The notes under the pieces were generated by a model. That model saw only the letters and a program-made list of their open reading frames with translations, was not told the DNA's origin and searched no databases. Both the position numbers and the translations under genes were made by a program. From Christiangramia bathymodioli (GTDB lineage: Bacteria > Bacteroidota > Bacteroidia > Flavobacteriales > Flavobacteriaceae), in assembly GCA_009735695.1 (NCBI GenBank), contig SRSL01000006.1:124001-188000 (forward strand): a stretch of DNA of 64,000 nucleotides. The letters run 5' to 3'. This document shows positions 7,972 to 15,817 of this stretch, one piece after another (the stretch's first letter is position 1; every line of letters starts with the position of its first letter).

Positions 7972-8070
7972 ATTTAAGATCTGAGATCTTAGATATGAGA
8001 CAATAAAATAAAAATCAATTAATCGAGATGAATAGATCTAAAATCTTACATCTCTATACTAACATCTAAA
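7968..8070. repeat. Gene-less relative of the S23-flanking inverted repeat
   Basis: The thiolase-acyl-CoA dehydrogenase spacer is an imperfect inverted repeat. The left arm (7968-8000) and the reverse complement of the right arm (8033-8070) share TTAGAT, TTA, GAGAT and AGAT blocks in order. AAGATCT-G-AGATCTT at 7976-7990 is a perfect palindrome with one spacer base. The 11-base word AGATCTGAGAT is identical to one in the left arm flanking the S23 gene. It holds no open frame and no promoter I recognise. Confidence 0.5.
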
Positions 8071-8075
8071 TAAAA

Positions 8076-9884
8076 ATGAGCACAGATACAGCTAAAAAGG
8101 ATATCCTTCGAGGTGGACAGTTCCTGGTGAAGGAAACCAAAAGTGAAGACGTATTCACACCCGAGGATTTTAACGAGGAACAACAAATGATGCGTGATTC
8201 TGTAAAGGAATTTGTAGACCGCGAGATCTGGCCTCACAAGGAAGAATTCGAAAAGAAGAACTATGAATTAACCGAAGAGGTGATGCGTAAAGCCGGGGAA
8301 CTTGGTTTCCTGGGTGTAGCAGTACCTGAAGAGTACGACGGCCTTGGAATGGGCTTCGTTTCTACCATGTTGGTTTGTGATTATATCTCTGGAGCTACCG
8401 GTTCTGTGGCAACTGCTTTTGGTGCGCACACCGGGATTGGAACCATGCCTATCACCCTTTACGGAACCGAAGAGCAAAAGAAAAAATACGTTCCAAAACT
8501 GGCTACTGGTGAGTGGTTTGGTGCTTACTGTTTAACCGAACCAGATGCAGGTTCAGATGCCAACTCAGGAAAAACCAAGGCGGTTCTTTCTGAAGATGGA
8601 AAATATTACAGCATCAGCGGACAAAAAATGTGGATCTCGAATGCGGGATTTGCCGATGTGTTTATCGTATTCGCGAGGATCGAGGATGACAAAAACATCA
8701 CCGGATTCATCGTTGAAAATGATAAAGACAATGGGATCAGTTTTGGGGAGGAAGAAAAGAAACTGGGAATCCACTCCTCTTCTACCCGCCAGGTTTTCTT
8801 CAACGAAACCAAGGTGCCGGTAGAGAATATGCTTTCTGAGCGAGGAAACGGGTTTAAGATCGCCATGAACGCGCTGAACATAGGTCGTATAAAACTGGCT
8901 GCGGCTTCCCTTGATGCCCAGAGAAGAGTAACCGATCTGGCTACTAAATACGCTAACGACAGAGTTCAGTTTAAAACTCCAATTGCAAAGTTTGGAGCGA
9001 TCAAATCCAAGCTTGCTGAAATGGCTACTTCAGCTTATGTTGGAGAAGCTGCGTGCTACCGTGCTGCGAAAGATATTGAAGACCGAATCAACATTCGTCT
9101 TGAAAACGGCGCTTCTCATTCAGAAGCCGAGTTGAAAGGTGTGGAAGAATACGCGATCGAATGTTCCATTCTAAAAGTGGCGTGTTCAGAAGATATTCAG
9201 AACTGTAGCGATGAAGGTATCCAGATCTACGGAGGGATGGGCTTCTCTGCCGATACTCCAATGGAATCTGCCTGGAGAGATGCGCGTATCGCCCGTATCT
9301 ATGAAGGTACCAACGAGATCAACCGGATGCTTTCTGTAGGAATGCTGGTAAAAAAGGCAATGAAGGGACACGTGGACCTGCTTGGTCCTGCAAAAAGCGT
9401 TGCTGATGAACTAACCGGGATCCCTTCTTTCGACAAGCCAGATTATTCTGAATTGTTCGCTGAAGAGAAAGAAATGGTCGCCAACCTTAAGAAAGTATTC
9501 TTAATGGTTGCAGGAAGTGCGGTTCAGAAATTTGGACCTCAGCTGGAAGAGCATCAGCAATTATTGCTTGCTGCCTCAGATATCCTTATCGAAATCTATA
9601 TGGCTGAATCTGGTATTCTTAGAGCTGAAAAGAACGCGAAGAGAAACGGAGAAGATAGCCAGAAAGAGCAGATCGCAATGGCCAAGCTATATCTTTACAA
9701 TGCAGTTGAAACTGTAATTACTAAGGCTAAAGAAGGAATTGGCTCTTTCGCTGAAGGTGATGAGCAAAGAATGATGCTAATGGGTCTAAAACGATTCACC
9801 AAGTATCAGAACATGCCGAACGTTGTTGAATTGCGAAATACCATTGCGGAAAAACTGACTTCGGAAAACAAATATTGTTTCTAA
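8076..9884 (+). CDS. Acyl-CoA dehydrogenase (long/very-long-chain type)
   Basis: FAD-dependent first step of beta-oxidation, making trans-2-enoyl-CoA and passing electrons to ETF. The 602 residues are longer than the usual 380-400 and match the ACAD9/VLCAD-like group with an extra C-terminal helical domain (about 440-602). Visible motifs are GAYCLTEPDAGSDANS (flavin and substrate loop), KMWISNAGFAD, and the C-terminal YGGMGFSADTPMESAWRD followed by ARIYEGTNEINRML, which carries the glutamate that serves as catalytic base in many members. It is the last gene of the operon and is followed by a large hairpin terminator. ETF genes are not in the window. Confidence 0.93.
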   Translation: MSTDTAKKDILRGGQFLVKETKSEDVFTPEDFNEEQQMMRDSVKEFVDREIWPHKEEFEKKNYELTEEVMRKAGELGFLGVAVPEEYDGLGMGFVSTMLVCDYISGATGSVATAFGAHTGIGTMPITLYGTEEQKKKYVPKLATGEWFGAYCLTEPDAGSDANSGKTKAVLSEDGKYYSISGQKMWISNAGFADVFIVFARIEDDKNITGFIVENDKDNGISFGEEEKKLGIHSSSTRQVFFNETKVPVENMLSERGNGFKIAMNALNIGRIKLAAASLDAQRRVTDLATKYANDRVQFKTPIAKFGAIKSKLAEMATSAYVGEAACYRAAKDIEDRINIRLENGASHSEAELKGVEEYAIECSILKVACSEDIQNCSDEGIQIYGGMGFSADTPMESAWRDARIARIYEGTNEINRMLSVGMLVKKAMKGHVDLLGPAKSVADELTGIPSFDKPDYSELFAEEKEMVANLKKVFLMVAGSAVQKFGPQLEEHQQLLLAASDILIEIYMAESGILRAEKNAKRNGEDSQKEQIAMAKLYLYNAVETVITKAKEGIGSFAEGDEQRMMLMGLKRFTKYQNMPNVVELRNTIAEKLTSENKYCF

Positions 9885-9899
9885 AGAAACATTCTTTTA

Positions 9900-9951
9900 A
9901 ACTGGAAAAAGCCACTCAATTAAAAATGAGTGGCTTTTTTATTTTCCAGTT
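9900..9951 (+). terminator. Terminator of the fatty-acid degradation operon
   Basis: Inner stem AAAAAGCCACTCA / TGAGTGGCTTTTT with a T-run, enclosed by a second inverted repeat (AACTGGAAAA / TTTTCCAGTT), giving an unusually long two-tier hairpin. Confidence 0.88.
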
Positions 9952-10022
9952 TGCAGTAGTGCCTGCAATTCAAATTCTGGCTGATTTATGTTATCTTACC
10001 AAAACTGCCAAATTCAACTAAT

Positions 10023-11798
10023 ATGATCCCAGGTAAAATAAAAATGACCTTGCTGGTTATTTTACTTTCTCTTTTTGCTGTCAAAGCCCAGGAAGAAAAG
10101 GATTCTACTTCCCAGTCTGAAGATCAAAAACTCCCCACCAAGGAGATCATCATCGAAGATAGTACTGCTAATGCTGGCAGTTCCCTTTCCGAATACGAGA
10201 AGGCCTATTTCCTAGCTGGAAGATGGAACCAGGGAATCGGGTTCCCACCTGAAGATTATAACCTTCAAACCCCACAGGCGGCTCTGGAGCATTTCACCAT
10301 CAATTCGCGAAATAAGAATTTCGAAGCCGCAGCCTATGCCCTGAATTTTAATTTGTTTCCTGACGATCTCACAAAAGAAGAAGCTGCGATCCTGGCAGAA
10401 AAACTAAATTTCGTTCTCGAGCAACGCATTTCCATTCCCTGGGACGAGCTTTCAGACAGGCCAGATGGACAAATAGATATCAGCACCTCCACCAACCAGG
10501 CTGTCGCTGGACAACCTAGAAGAAGCATTAGCTTTGGCCAGACCGATCTCAATAACCGTGTGATCAACTTCAGGTTACAGCGTCTTAAATATGAAGATAA
10601 AAGTCCGGTATGGCTTATTTCAGCACAAACTGTCGAAAATATTGAACCGCTCTATAAAGTTTTCGGTCCAAGAAAACTGGACAGAATGATCCCGAAATGG
10701 ATTAGTTTTGAGGTATTTGGGATACCAGTTTGGAAGATCATCGGCACCATTTTATTTTTTATCCTATCCTATTTTATAGCTAAAATTGTTTCATACTACC
10801 TGAGAAAACTCTTTGCAGGATTCGATAAATACTGGGTTAGGAATATTGCTTACAGACTTGCTTCCCCTGCCGGGGCAGTGATTGGGATTCTTGCTTTCTA
10901 CCTGTTGCTTACCAATTTGATTTCGTTCACAGGTCCACTCGCTCGCGGAATTTATGCCTTACTCCTTATTATTGTCATCAGCGTTTTCACATGGCTCGTG
11001 ATGCGATTAATAGATTATATCATGGACTTCTTTGCCGAACATAAGGTGGGAGACATCAATAAGGAAGAAAACGCGGAAGCCAAGAAAATGATGACCTATA
11101 TCTCCGTAGGACGAAGGATCTTCATCTTTTTTATCGTCGTCCTGGGTGCAGCCATCATCTTTTCCCAATTTCCTTCCCTGGAACAATTGGGAATTTCATT
11201 GATGGCTTCAGCAGGGATCGCGACGGTTCTTTTTGGTATTGCAGCTCAAAGCACCCTTGGAAACATCATCGCAGGAATACAGATCGCGATCACGAAACCA
11301 GCCAAGATCGGCGATGCGGTGATCATCAAGGACTCCTTCGGTTATGTAGAGGATATCACCTTTACCTATATGGTCGTAAAAACCTGGGATCTTCGAAGGA
11401 AAGTGATCCCCCTTAAAACGGTTATTTCAGAAAGTTTTGAAAACCTGAGTATGACCAATTCCCAAACCATAGGTGTAGTGGAAGTATATGCCGATCATCG
11501 TATAGACGTAGAAATGGTCCGCAAAAAATGGGCTGAACTGGTAAAGGCTTCAGATAACTGGGATGGTGATGAAGATAAATCTCCCGCTCTTCAGGTTACA
11601 GAAGTAGATAATAAATCCATTAAATTACGCTGCCTGTGCAGTGGGAAAGATTTTCTTACCTCCTGGAATTTGCATTGTGAAATGAGGGAAAAGATAGTGG
11701 CCTATATTTCAGATATAGAAGATGGGTTCTACTGGAGCAAGGAACGAGTGGAGCTGGAAGATAAAAATAAGCCAGGCCCTGATAAGACTAATAATTAG
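10023..11798 (+). CDS. MscS-family mechanosensitive channel with large N-terminal periplasmic domain
   Basis: 591 residues. A signal peptide ends near VKAQ (residue 23), followed by about 200 soluble residues (predicted periplasmic), then about five membrane segments between residues 235 and 420. The pore-lining helix and beta-domain are recognisable in MASAGIATVLFGIAAQSTLG and AGIQIAITKPAKIGDAV, the MscS core. The C-terminal soluble part is short and charged. Such channels open under membrane tension to release solutes during hypo-osmotic shock. A second, shorter MscS gene lies 1.1 kb downstream and trehalose genes follow, consistent with osmotic adaptation. The periplasmic domain is not one I can name. 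Confidence 0.88.
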   Translation: MIPGKIKMTLLVILLSLFAVKAQEEKDSTSQSEDQKLPTKEIIIEDSTANAGSSLSEYEKAYFLAGRWNQGIGFPPEDYNLQTPQAALEHFTINSRNKNFEAAAYALNFNLFPDDLTKEEAAILAEKLNFVLEQRISIPWDELSDRPDGQIDISTSTNQAVAGQPRRSISFGQTDLNNRVINFRLQRLKYEDKSPVWLISAQTVENIEPLYKVFGPRKLDRMIPKWISFEVFGIPVWKIIGTILFFILSYFIAKIVSYYLRKLFAGFDKYWVRNIAYRLASPAGAVIGILAFYLLLTNLISFTGPLARGIYALLLIIVISVFTWLVMRLIDYIMDFFAEHKVGDINKEENAEAKKMMTYISVGRRIFIFFIVVLGAAIIFSQFPSLEQLGISLMASAGIATVLFGIAAQSTLGNIIAGIQIAITKPAKIGDAVIIKDSFGYVEDITFTYMVVKTWDLRRKVIPLKTVISESFENLSMTNSQTIGVVEVYADHRIDVEMVRKKWAELVKASDNWDGDEDKSPALQVTEVDNKSIKLRCLCSGKDFLTSWNLHCEMREKIVAYISDIEDGFYWSKERVELEDKNKPGPDKTNN

Positions 11799-11828
11799 AT
11801 CAAAATTTAGGCTGGTACATAGAGTTTT

Positions 11829-12722
11829 TCAATTTGCTCCTTTTACATTCATGTCTAGTTTATATAAAGCATTACTGGCCGTAATAAAAAGGCTTTTATT
11901 TTCTTTTCCGCCAAAAGTTACATTCGCAGTCCAATCGCGGGCAATGGGAATTTCTTCAATCTTTCGTCCATTTGAATCAAAAACCGTCACTCCCTTCCCG
12001 GTTAAATATACATTCCCCAGATCATCCAGGGTCATTCCGTCTGATCCCATTTCAACAAACAATTCCCTATTAGAGAGCCTTCCATTTTTCCCGATTTTAT
12101 AAGAGTACGTTTTCCCGGCTCCAATATCACTTATATATAGAATTTCCTTTTCCGAAGATCCAATAATTCCGTTTGGCTGAATAAAATTCTCGGCTACAGG
12201 CTTAACTTCACTTCTATCTGGAGTTAAATAATAGACCTTTTTAGAATCCATATCTGGTTTTTTCCTTGTCCAGTAATCTCTTTGGTAATAGGGATCGGTG
12301 AAATAAATGCCGCCCTTGGCATCTATCCATAAATCATTGGGGCCATTGAGACGTTGTCCATTCACATCCCCTAAGATCACCTTTACATTTCTATTGGGAT
12401 CGATTTCCCATAATTCTGAATGTTCATCTGAACATGAAATCAAATTCCCTTTTTGATCAAAATATAAACCGTTAGCTCTCCCGGTATTTTCCATCCAAAG
12501 AGTAATTTTTCCGGTTTCCGCGGTCCATTTATAGATCCTGTCATTGGGCTGATCGGTAAAAAATATATTCCCATCGGAGTCGGCTGCCGGGCCTTCTGTA
12601 AATTCAAATTCGTCAGCCAGCAACTGGGGAGTAGCATTTTTTGGTATGATTTCCTTTGGTCCACAGGAAAATGACAAGAAAATTAAAAAAGCCACAATGC
12701 CTGGTTTGAAGATCTTATTCAT
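11829..12722 (-). CDS. SMP-30/gluconolactonase/LRE-family lipoprotein
   Basis: A six-bladed beta-propeller of the SMP-30 family, about 297 residues, with a signal peptide and lipobox FSC-G, so it is an envelope lipoprotein. Family features are FTEGPAADSDGNIFFTDQ at the start of the propeller, NGPNDLWIDAKGGIYFTDPYY and QPNGIIGSSEKEILYISD; these carry the Glu, Asn and Asp residues that bind the divalent metal in gluconolactonases. It probably hydrolyses a lactone; the substrate is unknown. I prefer the ATG at 12722 (MNKIF), which places a basic residue next to the start; an in-frame ATG at 12731 adds three residues. It is convergent with the upstream MscS gene and divergent from the second MscS gene. 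Confidence 0.85.
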   Translation of the reverse strand: MNKIFKPGIVAFLIFLSFSCGPKEIIPKNATPQLLADEFEFTEGPAADSDGNIFFTDQPNDRIYKWTAETGKITLWMENTGRANGLYFDQKGNLISCSDEHSELWEIDPNRNVKVILGDVNGQRLNGPNDLWIDAKGGIYFTDPYYQRDYWTRKKPDMDSKKVYYLTPDRSEVKPVAENFIQPNGIIGSSEKEILYISDIGAGKTYSYKIGKNGRLSNRELFVEMGSDGMTLDDLGNVYLTGKGVTVFDSNGRKIEEIPIARDWTANVTFGGKENKSLFITASNALYKLDMNVKGAN

Positions 12723-12872
12723 GGTTAACATATTAGCCTGAGTAAGTTCTGAATAAATATCCAGTTTAAGCCCTCATCGAAATCCTTTTCGGTTAAATTT
12801 CCTTTAAAAACCTTAAGTGATCGTGGCTAAGCATTTCATTTTTAGTAGTTTTAAAAATAAAGGTTTCAGAAT

Positions 12873-13919
12873 ATGCTGAATTTCGAGATGACCACTACCA
12901 CTTATATCATAGCCGGAATCCTGGCCCTGGTACTCCTATTCTCATTAAGTTTCTATATTCTGAAAAAACTCGGGAAGAATCCAAAGAATATACTTCCTGT
13001 AAATTTTGCTCACCGAATTAGAATTCCACTTTTGATTTTCCTCGCCTCGTTACTGGCAAAAATTGCCGTTCTGGGGAATATTTTCAGGTATGAAACCACC
13101 AAGGAAATCTTTGGTCATGCCAGCACCATCGGGATCATTCTCAGCATCGCCTGGCTGCTCATATTGTTGTTCAAGGTGGTTAAGAACCGAATGCTCAGGA
13201 AATACGATATGGATAGCGAAAATAACCTGAAAGCACGAAAAGTATATACCCAGTACATGATCCTTGAAAATATCGTCATTTTTATAATCGTGATCCTAGC
13301 ACTTGGGATAAGCCTGATGAGTTTTGACAGTATCAGGTCTGTTGGCGTAAGCGTATTAACTTCTGCAGGGATTGCGGGAATTATTATAGGATTTGCTGCC
13401 CAAAAAGCCATTGGAACCCTTCTGGCTGGAATCCAGATCGCCATCACTCAGCCTATCCGTCTGGACGACGTAGTGATCGTTGAGGGTGAATGGGGATGGA
13501 TCGAAGAGATCAATCTCACTTATGTAATCGTGCGTGTTTGGGATAAGCGAAGGCTGGTGGTTCCCACAACCTATTTCATTGAAAACACCTTTCAGAATTG
13601 GACTAGAACTTCAGCAGATATACTGGGAACGGTTTATATCTATACCGATTATGGTCTTCCGCTTGACGCGCTAAGACAGGAACAAACCAGGCTTCTCAAT
13701 TCAACCGACCTATGGGATGGTAATGTGAATGTATTACAGGTTACCAATACCACTGAAAAATCGGTAGAACTCAGGGTGCTGGTGAGTGCACAGAACTCAC
13801 CAACCGCATGGGATCTGCGGGTGTTCTTAAGAGAAAAATTACTGGATTTCATTCAAAGAGAATATCCTCAATTTCTTCCGAAGACCAGGGTTTCCATCAG
13901 GGAAAATTCAGCAGACTAA
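12873..13919 (+). CDS. MscS-family mechanosensitive channel, short form
   Basis: 348 residues with about four membrane segments (residues 8-28, 48-66, 80-100, 128-170) and the MscS pore helix/beta domain in LTSAGIAGIIIGFAAQKAIG and AGIQIAITQPIRLDDVVIVEG. WGWIEEINLTYVIVRVWD and RRLVVPTTYFI are typical of this group. It lacks the long periplasmic domain of its neighbour. The start at 12873 could instead be the ATG five codons later. It ends six bases from the stop of the convergent GH15 gene with no terminator hairpin between them, so transcripts may overlap. Confidence 0.88.
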   Translation: MLNFEMTTTTYIIAGILALVLLFSLSFYILKKLGKNPKNILPVNFAHRIRIPLLIFLASLLAKIAVLGNIFRYETTKEIFGHASTIGIILSIAWLLILLFKVVKNRMLRKYDMDSENNLKARKVYTQYMILENIVIFIIVILALGISLMSFDSIRSVGVSVLTSAGIAGIIIGFAAQKAIGTLLAGIQIAITQPIRLDDVVIVEGEWGWIEEINLTYVIVRVWDKRRLVVPTTYFIENTFQNWTRTSADILGTVYIYTDYGLPLDALRQEQTRLLNSTDLWDGNVNVLQVTNTTEKSVELRVLVSAQNSPTAWDLRVFLREKLLDFIQREYPQFLPKTRVSIRENSAD

Positions 13920-13925
13920 TCAAAT

Positions 13926-15722
13926 TTATTCGTGGAAGAACATGGCATCTGTGCCGAGACCTTTACTAAAATTTGCTGCCGTCTCGATAAGCGCTAAATG
14001 AGAATAGGCCTGTGGAAAATTCCCAAGCAAACGCTTCGTTTTAAAATCGATATCTTCACTGAATAAGCCTAAATGATTGCTATAAGACAATAACTGGTCG
14101 AACATTTCTTTCGCGCGCTTCTCCTCTCCTATTTTATAAAGACTATCTATTAACCAGAAAGTACAAATAGTGAAAGATGAGCTGGGCTTACCAAAATCAT
14201 CATTATTTCGGTAGCGATACATCAAACCGTCTTCACATAATTCTTTCTCGGTAGCCTTTACCGTCGCAACAAAACGGGGATCATCGGCCTCAATAAAACC
14301 ATAGGATTGCATCAGTAAGGTCGAGGCATCGAGATCGGTAGAACCATAATACTGGGTATAGGCCTGTTTTTCTTCATTCCAGCCGTTATCATAAATATCC
14401 TGATAGATCTCTTCCCGAAGCTCTTTCCAACGCCTGTCATTTATCCCCATTCTCAACACTTCACCAATTTTGATAGCGCGGTCTATGGCAACCCAGCAAA
14501 GCAATTTGGAGAAGATAAAATGCCTGTCTTCAGTTCGTAGCTCCCAAATTCCTTTATCGGGTTTTTTCCAGTTTTCCTCTACGATCATCACGATCCCCCG
14601 GACTACTGTCCAGAGTTCTTCAGAATTTTCCAAAGAAGTTTCGAACATCAGGAATTGCTGATAGATCACTTCCATTAGAATTCCGTAGATATCGTTCTGC
14701 TTTTGAATATATGCGGCATTACCGGTACGCACAGGAGTAGAACCCTTGTAGCCTTTTAAATGACTCAGGATATGTTCGGTAAGTTCCTTTTCCCCGTTTA
14801 TGCCATACATGATCTGAATCTTCTCATCCTTGTGAGGGATGATATCAATAATGAACTGAAGAAAATCCTTGGCCGATTTAATATGGCCTAATCCGGCCAT
14901 GACTTTGATCACCATTGAAGCATCCCTGATCCAGCAGAAACGGTAGTCCCAGTTTCGCTCCTCCCCGATAGTTTCGGGAAGCGAGGTGGTTGCCGCAGCC
15001 AGTACCGCACCAGATTTTTTATAACTCAAAGCCTTTAAAACAAGGGCGCTTCGCATGATCTCATCACCGTAATGAGTATAGCGGGTAGTATGATCGCTCC
15101 AGTTCATCCAGTAAACCTTGGTACGCTGAAATTTTAGATAGGACCGGTCCAGTGACTGTTCTACGAGCTTCTCATGGTAACCCACCAGGCAGTATTCATT
15201 GCCTGTAAGAGTGATCTCCTTCATTTCCATGATATCATCCAGGTTAAAACTCGAATAGAAATAAATGGAATCGTATTTCCCTTCCTTGGTATAACTTTTA
15301 ATATAATCGCCCTTATTCTCAGAGTAAGTCCTTTCCTTCGCAAAATCCAGTTTAGGGTCATATTTGATCCTGAACTTTGGAGCTCCGCCCGTTAGCCTGA
15401 AAAATCTAATGATATCTGGTGGAGCATAAAAACTTCCATCGTCATGCGCATATCGCGGCATAAAATCGATAAGCTGAAAAGAATCCTTCCCGTTATCGAA
15501 AACAGTGCTCAAAATATTGGTCTCCCATAGATATTCCTGTTTGATCTCATACTCGTCATCAACCAGTATCTCGAAGCTGCCTCCTATCTCCTCATCGAGT
15601 ATTTTGCAGAAGATGGCTGCAGAGTCGAAATTAGGTAAACAACACCAGTCCAGCGAACCGGTTTTTGAGATGAGAGCTGCGCTTTTACAATTACTAATTA
15701 TACCGTAATCCAAGTTATCCAT
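13926..15722 (-). CDS. Glycoside hydrolase family 15 protein (trehalase/glucoamylase-like)
   Basis: 598 residues without a signal peptide, so cytoplasmic. The N-terminal beta-sandwich begins YGIISNCKSAALISKTGSLD and contains DWCCLPNFDSAAIF. The (alpha/alpha)6 barrel carries ERNWDYRFCWIRDAS and ends with the base-region motif LFSEDID followed by GNFPQAYSHLALI, all hallmarks of bacterial GH15. Members next to trehalose synthesis genes often act as trehalases, and this one is divergent from otsAB, so trehalose turnover is the likely role. In the motif that reads QLDxxGEV in many members, this protein has QNDIYGILMEV, so the usual Glu position may be Ile; the alignment there is uncertain. Confidence 0.85.
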   Translation of the reverse strand: MDNLDYGIISNCKSAALISKTGSLDWCCLPNFDSAAIFCKILDEEIGGSFEILVDDEYEIKQEYLWETNILSTVFDNGKDSFQLIDFMPRYAHDDGSFYAPPDIIRFFRLTGGAPKFRIKYDPKLDFAKERTYSENKGDYIKSYTKEGKYDSIYFYSSFNLDDIMEMKEITLTGNEYCLVGYHEKLVEQSLDRSYLKFQRTKVYWMNWSDHTTRYTHYGDEIMRSALVLKALSYKKSGAVLAAATTSLPETIGEERNWDYRFCWIRDASMVIKVMAGLGHIKSAKDFLQFIIDIIPHKDEKIQIMYGINGEKELTEHILSHLKGYKGSTPVRTGNAAYIQKQNDIYGILMEVIYQQFLMFETSLENSEELWTVVRGIVMIVEENWKKPDKGIWELRTEDRHFIFSKLLCWVAIDRAIKIGEVLRMGINDRRWKELREEIYQDIYDNGWNEEKQAYTQYYGSTDLDASTLLMQSYGFIEADDPRFVATVKATEKELCEDGLMYRYRNNDDFGKPSSSFTICTFWLIDSLYKIGEEKRAKEMFDQLLSYSNHLGLFSEDIDFKTKRLLGNFPQAYSHLALIETAANFSKGLGTDAMFFHE

Positions 15723-15817
15723 ATATCTTAAAAATCCTTTAAATGAATGGCTGTCTTAAATGATTTTCGGAAATTTAAGAAAATTCAAAATTGTCACAAC
15801 AGCATTTACAGTTAATT

